Notes under the pieces: generated by a model | Told to the model about the DNA's origin: nothing | What the model saw: only the letters and a program-made list of their open reading frames with translations | The model's database searches: none | Position numbers and translations under genes: made by a program | Assembly: GCA_021018995.1 (NCBI GenBank) | Contig: CM037590.1 | Span: forward strand, 106,765,097 to 106,829,096 | Direction of reading: 5' to 3' | Source: Chloranthus sessilifolius | Lineage: Eukaryota; Streptophyta; Magnoliopsida; Chloranthales; Chloranthaceae | Length of the DNA: 64,000 nt | In this document: positions 22,486 to 33,535 of the stretch, piece by piece | Position numbering within the stretch: the first letter of the stretch is position 1 | How the letters are laid out: each line of letters starts with the position of its first letter

Positions 22486-23135
22486 AGTATTTTACTAATT
22501 ACGTGCCCTCTGGAGTGCGCTTAATTAGCCGGTCAACGGTCAACTTCAATTACGGGCCGGGCCTTATCCGGGGTGCTTAATTGAATTGAACACCTTGCAT
22601 CAGACACTTAACCACTTTGAGTTGGTGACCGACTCAGTGAGTGATCAGCTGACTGGCTCAGTCGGGGTGCCCTAGTCCTAGTCTGACTGGACTAATTATG
22701 CGTGCAGTTTGGTGCGCACAATCAGATTAAATGCCATCAAAACTACATTTAATCATGGAGTTTTAGAGGTCTAAGGAGTTAGAGTCTAGGTTCGAAACAT
22801 ACCAATCATGCCCTGGTGACTGGGCGCATAATCCGATCACGCCTGTTGGCTAATACGCGCAATCGGGTCTTGAGGCAGTCTAAGGGAAGGGGAATTTGGG
22901 TCTGACAGGGACTGATTGAGCGCGAGTGTTGTGGCATTCAATCGAATTGCGTGCATGGTTTAGTGCACATTATTCAAGATTATCCTGGGTTCAGGTCTGG
23001 TTCGAGGCACAAGACTATTGTTTCAGCCCGCGTTCAGCCATACGCTATTGTTTCAGCATATGTTTCTCATGTTGGGGTTTCAAAACCCTCGGAGAAGGCA
23101 AGTCCTTCTCCGAGGGCAAAATGGGGGTGTCTATA

Positions 23136-23147
23136 GATGCCCCTCTT
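23136..23147 (-). other. A polypurine tract
   Basis: The minus strand reads AAGAGGGGCATC directly before the 3' LTR. B has AATGAGGGGCATC at the same place (54786-54798). The shared GAGGGGCATC supports the homology and the LTR border. Confidence 0.7.
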
Positions 23148-23349
23148 CTGCATGCTCTTGCGAAGTAAGAACGCATTGAAAAAGTAGACACCCTTCATTC
23201 GAGGTGCCTTCTCATTTCCTTGGGAAATCACAAGTGTGGACTAGGGATGCTGACATGACATGCTTGTCTTTTTTATCTATCAGCACAACTAAAATGGAGC
23301 ATTCGAGGGCCTAGTGGTAGATGTCGAAAGGCATATTCCTGACTGTGGA

Positions 23350-23615
23350 TGTGGGAGGGTATCCCGTCGCGTATCGCGACCTGCTGCGAGTAGCAGTCAA
23401 CGGGGAAGTCAGCGTATCCTAATCCATAGGTGCAAGGGGCATCCCGTCGCATGGCGTGACCTTCTATAAGTGGCAGTCAAACAGAAAGGAGAATCATCAG
23501 ATCCTAATCTGTGGGAGCAAGGGGCATCCCATTGAATGTCGCGACCTGCTGCAAGGGGCAGTCAAACAGAGGGAAATGACGCAGTCGAGGTACCGAGGGC
23601 ATCCTACGAATGTCC
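23350..23615. repeat. About 80-bp tandem repeat in the A 3' untranslated region
   Basis: The word gggcatccc (or variant) followed by gtcgcgacctgctgc and gcagtcaaacag recurs with anchors at 23361, 23441, 23526 and 23601. That gives about three full units plus a partial one. In B the corresponding place (about 54540-54700) has only a single related segment. Confidence 0.8.
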
Positions 23616-25695
23616 AGAGACAAGGTCCAGAGATCGATAATAATAAAAAGAATATTATGTAATGGCGAAGGCTTTCACAAATCATGTCAGACTGGGCGCG
23701 TCATTGCTCACGCAAATGGTGCATCAGGTGTCCCTTTTCCAATGGGCATTTGTGAATTCCAGAGTCGAATATATTCATTATTCAGTTTCCCAGGGGAATG
23801 AACGGATTGTGGTAATAAGAGGTAAATTTTGCTAATTAGGGTCATTTTCTTTTCGTTTTTTTTTAGATGTTTGTTTGTCTCTTTTTTTTTGGAAAGTTTG
23901 GGTATTTAACTTAAGATCAATTCGGTGTTAAAAATGTGGAAAACATGGCTTCCGAGATATCGTTGAGCAATTCCACTAGTACGGGATTTAGGGACCCCGG
24001 CCGTTTATGTGGTTGTCAAGACAACATTTGGCATGCCGAATGCTCCGTCTAACCTTCCCGTGAATACTAATGATGGTCACTTATGGGAGGACTACAGTGA
24101 TTCACGGATAGAGAGAGACGGGTTTTGAAAACCTTTTAACTTAATCATAGCTAGCTATACTTTTAAAAAGAATATCGAGTAAAAAGAAAGGGATAATACT
24201 TACCTGAATTATTGTCAAGGGTCTCCGTATAGCTTGCGACGAGATTGATCAGTTGTTGTAGTGATACTGTAATGGGACATTGGATGGTTTCCTTTCTCTT
24301 CTTCACTTTTGTTGTAGCGGGATCTGGTGGTCACCAATGTGATAGACTGTCTTGGGGAGACGATGGGGCATAACGATCCTCCCCTTAGGGTTGTGTGATA
24401 TGATGAGTCCCACTAGCTGTAGGCATGATGGGACCTGAGGGGAACTCTGATGAGATGTTTGAGTTGGGACTTGATATTGATCGGGTGCAATGGGACATCA
24501 GAGGAATCCCACTTCTTTGTTCTTAGGTTTCTGCAATAGTGTCTGGCGACTGCTGTGGTGAGGCAGCTGGGAATGAGGCCTTCTGCTTTCCCGATGGGAC
24601 ATTTGTGGTAGGTTGTGATGAGATCTGGAAGGTTCGGCTCTCTGCTTCTTGTGATGAGACATTGACTGAGCCTTTTCCCTTCTTGATTTTGCATGGTGTC
24701 AGGCTTTGTCTGAGTGTTTTAGGTAGTAGTGTCGCGATGAAATAGGTTCGTAAGGCGATTAAGGTGGGACATGTGCAATGTTGTCGCTTCCTTGGTTGTT
24801 TCAATGTCATGATAAGGTCATGATGGTATTTCTTTCTTGGCAAATCTTGGGTCATATGATCACGTTGTGGTTGTATCGAGACAGGATGTTTTCATGAGTG
24901 TGCGATTGGGGTTGGTCTGATAACTCCTTGATTGTTGCGATGGGACAATGATGAAGTCTTGAGATCGCGACGGGATGTGGTCTTTGGCAGTGGTAGGGTG
25001 TTTGGGAGGCTTACTTTTGGCTTTTCGTGATGGGATATGGGGGGGCATGGCTAATTAGGCTACTAAATTTAATTATTGGGGTGGTGTTTGTCTATCCTAT
25101 CACGATGGGACGTGACGGGGTTCTCCTTCCCTAGTCAGGTAGTGATGGGGCGGGTAGTGTGTTGTGCTGTGGCAGGGCGTGTCTATTTTATTGGAGGCAA
25201 GTGCTATGGTTGAGAATTACACGCCTAATTTAGAGCGTATAATTGAGTTAAGTGCCTAATTCTGCACGTTCAATCTATAGCTTAGGGATTCATTTACGCC
25301 TTTGGGTATGTGTGTTTGATATATTTACACGTGTCTAGAACTATGCACAATTGAAAGGTCACTGAGTTGGTAGAACGGTAGCATTCGGGTGTCAATCTGG
25401 ATTCTGCGCGTGAACCTGTGTGTGTAATTCAATAATGCGGATGGATAAGAACGTGTAATTGAAGCATCACCAAGTCACTATGCGGGTGACCCTTTGGATT
25501 CTGTATTGTGATTGAGGCGTGTAATAGGATTGTACGGTTCCAAATTGACGCGTGACTAGAGCGTCGTGCCGTCTGCGCGGGCGATGATTCTATTGCGCGC
25601 TCTGTTTAGTGCACATTATTTAATTTGTACACGATTTCCTCTGCGCGTGACTGAATTGTGCGCTGGTGTTCTCGCGTGTGAATGAGTTCGTACTC
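23616..25695. repeat. A: non-coding region with dispersed GATGGGAC words
   Basis: No gene seen. From about 24380 to 25150 the words gatgggac, gatgagac and cgacgggat recur many times at irregular 30-70 bp intervals on the plus strand, a decayed minisatellite. The inverted counterpart in B (about 52900-53640) carries the complement, gtcccatcgcga. From about 25200 to 25690 the sequence is rich in gcgtgtaatt and gcgcg words and leads to the first antisense TATA box. Confidence 0.65.
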
Positions 25696-25703
25696 TATAT
25701 AAG
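25696..25703 (+). promoter_or_regulatory. TATA box of the first antisense unit in A
   Basis: TATATAAG in the context gtactctatataagc. B has the same context in inverted orientation at about 52491-52500. The first ATG of the unit lies about 130 bp downstream in both. Confidence 0.6.
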
Positions 25704-25824
25704 CAAGGGGGTCTTCATTTTCCTTGAATCTCTTGGTTTGGTCTCGAGTTTTACCTTTTATGATTTCTTTATGCTCAAATATCCACGTTTCTGCGATATT
25801 GTGCAATCTGATCGTCTGATCGTG

Positions 25825-26115
25825 ATGTCATTTCTTTCGATGTTTATGATTTCACGTGATCTTGGACCTGAGGTGGTGTTTGGTGATTGGACAACTCTGA
25901 GGATGGGCGGCATTGGGATAGAAAGGCTAGCCTTCCATTGGTCCCTTTTAGGGAGCAGTGAAGGCAGCGGCAGCGGAGGAGGTGAAGATAGAAGAAGAGA
26001 AGGTTTTACGAGTGGAGGGATGTGTTACCCAACCAATCTTCCTCCTGCCTTTTTTGTTGCTCCTCGCTTTGTGTCCGTTTCGGGTCTTCGGTCTTTGTTT
26101 TGGGTTGTAGGTTAG
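25825..26115 (+). CDS. Short antisense ORF of unknown function (A)
   Basis: A 96-residue frame starting MSFLSMFMISRDLGPEVV. It has a Gly/Ser-rich acidic middle (SSEGSGSGGGEDRRREG) and a hydrophobic C-terminus, and it lies on the plus strand, opposite to gag-pol of A. The B counterpart (ATG at 52367, minus) keeps the start and surrounding DNA but is interrupted by stops. The upstream region resembles the leader of the PMD gene, so this may be a duplicated leader or a small exon rather than an independent protein. No domain recognised. Confidence 0.35.
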   Translation: MSFLSMFMISRDLGPEVVFGDWTTLRMGGIGIERLAFHWSLLGSSEGSGSGGGEDRRREGFTSGGMCYPTNLPPAFFVAPRFVSVSGLRSLFWVVG

Positions 26116-26148
26116 ATTTTTGGGTTTTTATTTTGGGTTGTAAATTCA

Positions 26149-26162
26149 GGAGGTATGCCTCC
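26149..26162 (+). terminator. Hairpin at the 3' end of the first antisense unit (A)
   Basis: GGAGG-TATG-CCTCC followed by GGTGACTTATGTAAAA. The same design occurs at 31864-31877, 46025-46037, 51028-51041 and 52004-52015. Proposed as a 3'-end or processing signal; inference only. Confidence 0.45.
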
Positions 26163-28050
26163 GGTGACTTATGTAAAAAAATTTACTTGTTAAATGAAAA
26201 AAGGATGTGTTTTATTTTTTATTTTTGTTTGCTTTATTTTGTATTCTATTGCTGGATTTATTTCGATTTTATTTAGACCTACTTGGTTTATTTGAATTAT
26301 TTAGGATTTGTGTAAGATTTTATTTTGGTATTTGGACTTTTATTTAGAGTTCATTCAGGAGTAATTTGTTTGATTTACCTAGGGCTTGTAGTGTTTTTTT
26401 TTTTGTTTTCTGACATATCGTGTTTCATTCGATTTTATTAGGTTCATTGGGGTATTTATTTTGCTTGACATTGGGGAGTCATTCTTTTGTTATTTGTTTT
26501 ATTTAAGGCTTGAGTTTTAGATTGAGGTTTAGTTTGAGGTATCATTTGTCCAAAGGTGTGTGAGTTTGGCTTCTAGAATTCTAGAAGGATGTTAGATGTT
26601 TTAATTCTATTGGCTCATCTAATTTGCTTTGGATTCGTGTTTCTTAAGGGGTAAGTGCTTTGTATTGATTAGTTGATCCATATTTGTCATGGATTATTGT
26701 CTTTCAAGGGGTAAGTGTCTGGCTTGGGATTGAATCAAGTGAAAAGTGCCTTAGAAATGTGGCACTTGTCATCTTGTGGTGGAAGGGGTTTAGTTTATAA
26801 CAGGGGCTAGGGGTTTAGTTTTCATTTTGCATCTTATTTTGAATTGGACATTAAAGGGTTTGGGGCATTTTAATTATTTTTGGTTAGAATTTTGGGAGAT
26901 TTTTAGTTTCTTTATTTAATGTCTTTCCTTCTCTTTTATTTTGTATCCTGGGTATTAAACCCTAGGAAGATTTGTAATTATTTTGATTGAATGGGAATGA
27001 ACGGAATTGGGATTGTGAGGTAGCAATCGAATTGCAACCATGCTAGGGGAAGAGATGGAGGAGAAGAAGGTGGTGGAAAGAAAACCGAGGAAAAGAGCTA
27101 TGTCAGAGTTCATGTGATCGACACTAATGGCTCCTCGATAGGCTCTGTGGATTGTCCTCTTACTAGCCCTCCCTGTTATGCTTTCTAGGGTAGGCTTCCT
27201 TATGTGTATCCCACAGATCCTGGGTGGCTTTCTGTGAGCCACTCTTTCTTTTCCGCTGACTCAGGACTAGGAGATGCTACTGCTATGCTATGAAGCATCT
27301 CTTGGAGAATTTTTGATTTTGCAATAATTTTATTTATTTAGGAAGTGAACACATTCTTATTTCATTTATGGTTACTTATATTTGGTGAATTTTTGGTTTG
27401 GCTTACTTTGTGGCTTACTTTACTTACCGAAGCATGATGCTTTTTTTTTTTAATTTCTTTTTTTTGTTTGGCATAGTTTGGTGTAGGTGTGTAAGTGATT
27501 TGCTTTGGGGATGTTGGGGGGCACTTTTGGTTTTCGGAGTGTGTATTTTCTAAGCTTGGGGTGTTCTTAGATTTGCCTTAGTAAGGGCGTGGTTTGGGTC
27601 AGGCATCAGTGTTTAAAATGTTCTCAATTTAGACCTTGGATCTGTTGTTCTGGGCACATATATTTTTTGGTTCTTAGGGAATTACGCGCTTAACTCCGGG
27701 TGCATAAATAAATTGAGCGTCAGTATGAGCGTGTGCATTTGAGGGGTTTGGAGGATTATCACGCGTCAGACAGTAGGCGCATAACCAAATTACACGCGTT
27801 GTCTAGGACGTGAGATTGGGGCGGCACCTAGTCACTGTGCCGGTGACCTTTGGAATTTACAAGCTATATTGGCGATGCATGATGTAATTGCGTGTCTGGT
27901 ATGGGGCGCATAACTGGGGCGTCAGGCCAGTTTGAGCGGGCGACAATTTTATTATGCGTCCAAAGGGGAGCGTGTATTAGTGTTTAAGTGAGAAGTGTAT
28001 GGTGCGCAATTTCATTGCGCGCCCTAAGTAGGGCGCTCGATTTAACCGCA
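26163..28050. other. A: spacer between the two antisense units
   Basis: T-rich spacer with no convincing gene. At about 26960-27260 there is a weak third copy of the short unit (phrases such as gaacggaattgggattgtgagg), matching B at about 51030-51260. From about 27660 to 28050 the sequence repeats the gcgcg/gcgtaatt-rich promoter region seen at 25200-25690. A shared phrase (agtcactatgcgggtgacc against agtcactgtgccggtgacc) shows they are duplicates about 2.35 kb apart. Confidence 0.6.
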
Positions 28051-28053
28051 CTC

Positions 28054-28061
28054 TATATATA
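28054..28061 (+). promoter_or_regulatory. TATA box of the antisense PMD gene in A
   Basis: TATATATA in the context cgcactctatatatacttgg, about 175 bp before the ATG at 28231. The equivalent in B is actatatgtag at 50168-50178 (minus), about 170 bp before its ATG. Confidence 0.55.
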
Positions 28062-28230
28062 CTTGGAAATTCTTCATTCTTCCCATGCTATTTGTTTTTT
28101 CTTCGATTCTTTGCTTCCTCATCTTCTTGCGCTCTGATTTTCATGTTTTTGTGATATCTTACGATCCGGTCATCCATTTCAGGCGGCATTTCTTGCATTC
28201 TTTCTAGTTTCTTGAGTTCTTTCTCCTAGG

Positions 28231-31200
28231 ATGGAGTTCGGGGGTGGTGATAGACCTGACTTTAGCGCCTTCGAGTTGGAGGGGTTGATGATAGGGGAGA
28301 CTGGTGAGTCTTCCGAGGCTCGGGCTGACGCCGGCGCCTTGGAAGAGGAGGTTGGGGCGATGGTCAGAGAGGAGGTACCTGACGGTGATTAGATGGTGGT
28401 CAGGGAGGAGGTACCTGAGGTTGGTGAGGATCAGGGCGTCGAGGATCAGGGCGTTGAGGATCAGGGCGGGAAGCGTATCCCATTGAGGAGTTCTTTGCGC
28501 GAGACCAGCTAGGTACCCGTGAGCAAGAGTTCCTTCTATTACTCAAGCATTTAGGTTATAACGTAGGCTTCCTAGGATCTGGAAACCCTTTTATTTACGT
28601 TGAACTTGTATTTGTTATTGGTTGTGCGCATCCATGCATCATGATCGTGTCTAGTTTTAAGTCATGTGTACGTCACCATCTAGTAGCGTTTTTATCATGT
28701 TTTGCATGTTCATCATAAATTATTGTGATGGTTTTTCTTTTGTTGCTTAGTGTAGTTGTAGGTGGTAGTCTTATGTCATTTCTTTCTTTTCTCTTTGTTT
28801 TATCGTCTGATAGGAGCCTCTGCAGCTGGCTAATAGCTCTGCATGGTCTGAGTCTCATACGTGGTATCGTGCTTTGTCGGAGTTCCAGCAAACACGGTTG
28901 GCATCTTTCGGCTTTGGGCTGATCCTAGAGTTGGAGCCTTTTCAGGTTGATCGTGGTCTGATTGCGGCGATCCTGGAGAGGTGGAGGGAGGGCAGCAGGC
29001 ACTGCTTTTCCCAGTTGGGATGATGCTGCTGACCCTGGAGGACTAGGTCCGCACTACTGGGCTCTGGTTCCAAGGAGAGCCGATTATGGGGCAGATGGCT
29101 AGAGATTATCTTGGGGTATGCGAGGAGATTCGTGGTGTTGCATACCGATCGAGTGGCTCGGGGCCAGGGATGGTCCGGGTCACATGGTTCTTTGACACAT
29201 TTGCTAGTGGATTCATCCCTTTGAGGCGTCATTTAGAGCCAAGGGTGCCATTCAAGTCACGTTGCTAGGTGATGGCCCGCTGAGAGGCTATGGTTGAGCC
29301 GGGGGTGGCGGCGGATCGGTGCTCCGGGCCTTTTTGATGCACTTATTTGGTGCGGTACTCTTTTCTTCATCGACCCAGGGGTGTGCCACCGGGTTGTTTT
29401 TGAGATTTCTTGGGGATTTGGACCGGGTTGCTTCTTATGCTTGGGGTGTGGCCGCGTTGGCATATATCTATGAGCAGCTCTACCGTCGGGGGTGAGTTGT
29501 GGCGACGATTAGAGGTTTCCTTCCTTTTCTTTAGGTGAGTTTTAGTTAATTGTTAGTGTTGTGTATTAATTACCTCAAATTTTTTCGTGTTGATCGTTCT
29601 AGCTTCCATATTTTTTAGTTTTGGGCGTATGATCATTTTGCTTTCCTTCGTCCGCGGGTCCCGATGGAGGTTGATTTCACGTTCCCGCGGATGCATGTGT
29701 GGAGGATTGCACTATGGCGTTGTCGTCGGTCTTCAAATCTTCAGACCGCACGTGGCCTTTTCGAGGACATGCATGCAGGGAAGGTATGTATCATCGTGTG
29801 CATTTTTGTTTCATTTTGTTTTGGGCTTTAGGCTTTAATGCTTTACTGACGGGTTGGTTTGCTTATCTGGTTGTAGGTGATTTGGTGGCCCTATGCGGCC
29901 AGGGAGGATGCCGATGTGCTAGTTATACAGACTAGTCGGCCCTTCTTTGATGTGGACATTTGGGTCCATTGCTTTGAGAAGGTGGAGCGGATCCACCTAT
30001 CCCGGGTGACATGTTAGTTGGGGCTTCCACAGGGAGTCCCTTCGGAGATTCGCCACAGGGTGGCAGAGAGGATGACTGGTCCCCTTGCTCAGGACTTTAC
30101 GAGCCGGACGGCGATTCAGATGGCTGATTTTAGAGCTGGGGGGACCAGGGTGATGGGGGCACGAGACGAGGCGGATGCCCGAGAATTTGTGAGATGGTTC
30201 GGGGCATTGGGTGGTGGCCGTCTCTTGGCACATCCCTTTCCTCTGGAGTGGCTCTTTTGTGATCGATGGACCTAAGTTGGCGTCGACATTGAGGGAGAGA
30301 TTGGCTGCACTAGAGCAAGGCCATCTTTCTCTAATATAGTTGTTCTGTCTCATTTTCTTTTGGCTAGTCTAAGAGGGAGGTTGAGGTCGCCAGTCATGCG
30401 GCAATGGTTGAGCTGCTACGCGGTCAGCAGCAGGACGGCCGAGAGGTAGAGGCCAGTCTGCAATCTGAGATTGATCGGTTGGTAAGTGTCTACCTTGGTT
30501 TATTAATTGTTGGTATTTTGTGGATTCTTATTAGGTCTGACCCGTTTGTCGACGTTGGCAGAGGGTAGAGCTTCCCGCCGTCGGGGCTTCTTCTCAGGCA
30601 TTCGATCTTTCTTCAGCTGCCTCTTCCAGTTGGGAGGATCAAGCGATGGCTTAGCTTCGGGCCAAGCTAGAGAACTAGGTGAGTTTCTTCAATCTCTTGA
30701 ATTGTCTGTATAATATTAGAAGTTCATTGGGTGTTTTTGTTTCACTTTTCTTAATAGTTTACTAGCATCATGTGGCATTTCAGCGTCAGGTTATTGAGGA
30801 CCTTCAAACGAGGGAGGCGACTACTGCCTCCCTACCCCCCGAGAGTCAGGTATAGTGTTGGTTTGGTGAATTTAGTTCAGGTTATTTCACTTATTTTATT
30901 CTTACGTATTTTGTGTTGGTTTGTTGGGCTTTTGCACAGGCCGTACCGGACACTGCTTCTGAGGCTCGCCTCAAGAGTTCGCTCTTGCTCCTTCTCAGGT
31001 GTGTATTAGTTAATGTATTTGTCATCTACTTGTTCATTAGGGATCTGGTTATCTGACACATTTATTGTTCCATGCTGCAATCGTCCACATTTGTTGTCTC
31101 TTCAGTGCCACCGGCTAATCCAATGACTGCCGCGACTTTCTAGCGTCTCCTTAGGGAGAGGGTGGATCTGGTATGCTTCTCTTTTCTCCAGTTCTTCCTT

Positions 31201-31814
31201 ATTTTGTGAATATATTGGTTTCTTGACTTGGTATGGTTGTGTAGGCTTGACAACTTGAGGAGTCACGTTTAGAGGTAGCACGAGCCCATGCTGCCCCAGA
31301 GGCGAGGTGGACCCTTGGTGATGCTCACAGTCGTGAGGACCTACTGGTAGATCTGATCGTTGCGTAGGGGACTCAAACTGAGGTATTAGAGGTGGCACGT
31401 CAGACGATGCAAGCAGAGATGAAGGTGACGATAGATCGGTTGCGATATCGTTTGATGCGGAGTGAGCGGGGGGTGCGTGGGATGGTCGGTCATCTCGGCG
31501 GATCGGGGTCAGTTGGCACGGGCTCCTTGGCTAGGCAGCCCCATTGCATGACACATGAGTGTATCAGGGACTATGTTCGCGAGGACTCCATTATTCAGGA
31601 GTTACTTGCTGAGTGTCCTTCTCACTCTCGATCAAGATGGACCACTAGCAAGGAGAGTGAGAGGGGTTCAGTTGCGGGGCCTTCTCGTTTTCCGAACTAT
31701 CCACTGACTCCAAGTGTTGGGCTCAGGCTTTCGAAGGACAAGACTCCTGACCTCAGGGCCGATGATACTGGGGATAGTGGTGAGCGACCACCCCAGAGGC
31801 AGCGTCAGGAGTAG
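28231..31814 (+). pseudogene. Antisense plant-mobile-domain gene of element A, about 10 exons, decayed
   Basis: Likely exons: 28231-28512, 28814-29534, 29619-29783, 29877-about 30335, 30368-30481, 30562-30678, 30784-30849, 30940-30998, 31081-31170, 31245-31814. Most introns are GT...AG (for example ttgtag|gtgatttgg, ggttg|gtaagt, tttcag|cgtcag). Exon 1 starts MEFGGGDRPDFSAFELEG. Exon 2 encodes the plant mobile domain (LELEPFQVDRGLIAAILERW, VTWFFDTFASGF, AYIYEQLYRRG). Later short exons give a charged, helical tail ending near GERPPQRQRQE. Stops occur in exons 1, 2, 6, 9 and 10, and the end of exon 4 with its donor is missing compared with B. PMD proteins (the MAIN/MAIL family and transposon-borne relatives) are nuclear; a role here is unknown. 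Confidence 0.8.
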
Positions 31815-31863
31815 AGGTGTATGTATATTTTTGTGTTTATTGCCCATGTTCATTGTATATATA

Positions 31864-31877
31864 GGGAGTATGCTCCC
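31864..31877 (+). terminator. Hairpin downstream of the PMD gene (A)
   Basis: GGGAG-TATG-CTCCC followed by GATGATGGATGTAAAAA, about 50 bp after the stop codon. Matches 26149-26162 in design and the B hairpin at 46025-46037 in position. Confidence 0.5.
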
Positions 31878-32976
31878 GATGATGGATGTAAAAATTTTAA
31901 CACATATATGGAGATATCTTTGGTTTAGATGTACCTGATTCAACTTTTCTTTTTGTGTTACCTCTCGTGCTTTAGCTGCTTGTCTTTAGCGCCGTCAGCT
32001 GTCATTGGGACTTAGATGCTCCTTACGCTAGCCCGATGATAGTTGAAGGTGGATCTGTGTCTGCACGTGAAGTGTAAAATTGTTAGAAATTTTATTTTCC
32101 CCCTTGCTGATTGTCAAGGGGGGAGGTGCCTTAGACCAACATCTGGTAAGAAAGGTATATATAGCTCGGTTTCCTTTTTCTATATATATACTGTTCATTA
32201 CAAGGAAAGGAAAATAATGTAACAGAGAAAGCAAATAACTGAAATAAAATTTTAATACTAAAAAAAATGCCCCAGTGTAGGAGCATGGTAGACTCAGCAG
32301 TGTAGTTTCTTTAGTAGTATTCCTCGGGTAGTAACTTCATCTTCTGTAACTTCTTCATGGGCAAGCAGGAACTCTTAATGTGATCCTTCTCCTAAAATAA
32401 AAATGCCCCAGTGTCAAGGTGCAATGGAGCTTGCCCCAGTGTCAAGGTGCAATGGAGCTTTTGTAGATTTTTTTATGAGTACTTTAGGTTTATGAGGAGC
32501 CGTATGTATTTGGCGGGTTAACTCTGAAGGAAATCTATTGATATTGTCATCGAACCAGGGGAGTCGTTTGGATTATATCAGCTGTATATCAGGGGTCCAC
32601 CTTTGGTGGTGGTCATCCTATCCCGTGGTCATTATTCTGAAGAAGTGAGGTAGGTATAATGGTTGATTGCATCAGTCGTCATTTAGCGGTATTCGTTTTC
32701 ATTTCTAAAAATATCCGGAAGGTTTTCGATTTAGCGTCCGAAAGGAAAAAAAGGGTGAAACGAGGGTAAGGCTAGTGATGTGGGGGAATAGTTTGTATCT
32801 GATGCTTTCTAAAAGAAGTGAGTAATAGTCTTTTTCTTAAGGGGGGTACGGGATGCCATAATTGAGCTCTCCGTCATATTTCGGTACCATCAAAGTCTCA
32901 CATTCTATGGTTAGCAGGAGTTTATCTTCTTCCCGCCTCCTTACGATGACATTTAGTAGTGTGGGATATCAGGGAT
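31878..32976. other. A: spacer between PMD gene and integrase side
   Basis: No gene seen. It aligns, inverted, with about 44930-46020 of B (phrases such as cccccttgctgattgtcaaggggg and tgccccagtgtcaaggtgcaatggagctt, the latter twice at about 32403-32460). It ends at the gggat target copy, where B is inserted. Confidence 0.75.
32972..32976. repeat. Left target-site copy of B (gggat)
   Basis: Identical to 57389-57393 directly after the right LTR. Confidence 0.9.
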
Positions 32977-33051
32977 TGTAAACACTCCCATTTTGCCCTC
33001 TCGAAATATACAAATTTGTTCGGTCAACCTTTGACCTCATAATCCTGATAT

Positions 33052-33535
33052 GGGACCATATGCTGAAACAATAGTATATGGCTGGACACAGGCTGAAATA
33101 ATAGTTATGTGGCTCAAGTCCTATACCCCCAACGTGAGAACCATGCACTAAAATAATACTATATGGCTGAACGCAGGCTGAGACAATAGCTCTATGGGTC
33201 AGATCCCAACGTAGGGAGACTATATACTAAAACAATAGTATATAGTCAGAATGCAAACTGAAACAATAGTCTCACATTTCAGGCCCCTAACCCTAATGTG
33301 GGACCATATACAAAAACAATAGTATATGGTTGGACACAGGCTGAAATAATAGTTCTGTGGCTCAGGCCCCATACCCTTGACATGGGAACCATGCACTGAA
33401 ACAATAGTACATGGCTGAACACAGGTTGAAATAATAGCTCTATGGCTCAAACCCCAACGTAGGGAGACTATATACTGAAACAATAGTATATAGTCGAAAT
33501 GCAGGCTGAAATAATAGTCTAGCATTTCAGACCCG
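33052..33535. repeat. 248-bp tandem duplication in the B 5' LTR
   Basis: The phrase gggaccatat starts units at 33052 and 33300. Inside each unit, ctgaaacaatag and ctgaaataatag words recur about every 30-45 bp, each next to a tatatgg or tatagtc partner. The 3' LTR has the same array (54874 and 55122). Confidence 0.88.

Larger units (their letters stand above)
20797..23135 (-). mobile_element. A 3' LTR
   Basis: On the minus strand it runs from TATAGACACCCCC (TG mutated to TA) to AGAGTACCAACA, about 2.34 kb, homologous along its length with the B LTRs. The outer end matches B's LTR end, ...GCACCAACA. That match shows the LTR continues about 150 bp past the tempting CTACA|TTGGCGAT boundary. The TATA box on the minus strand (TATAAATAG, 22477-22485) corresponds to the TATAAAA of the B LTR. 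No B-like duplication of the ~248-bp unit is present. Confidence 0.85.
20797..32976 (-). mobile_element. A: 3' part of a Tat element carrying an antisense gene module
   Basis: Minus-strand Tat element. From left to right it shows the 3' LTR (20797-23135), a variable-repeat region, a short antisense unit, a PMD-type antisense gene (28231-31814) and the start of the spacer that should lead to integrase. At 32976 element B is inserted (its target copy is gggat). A resumes at 57394-57594 and is then cut by C, so its gag-pol is not in the window. Co-linearity with the 3' half of B, in inverted orientation, identifies it. Confidence 0.85.

Noticed and set aside
24413-25048. Minus-strand ORFs of about 60-110 codons in A
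   Set aside because: They lie over the dispersed GATGGGAC words, have low complexity and no counterpart in B.
33220-33525. 101-codon minus-strand ORF in the B LTR (and its partner at 55042-55317)
   Set aside because: It is made entirely of the ctgaaacaatag repeat lattice; the protein is low-complexity and repetitive.
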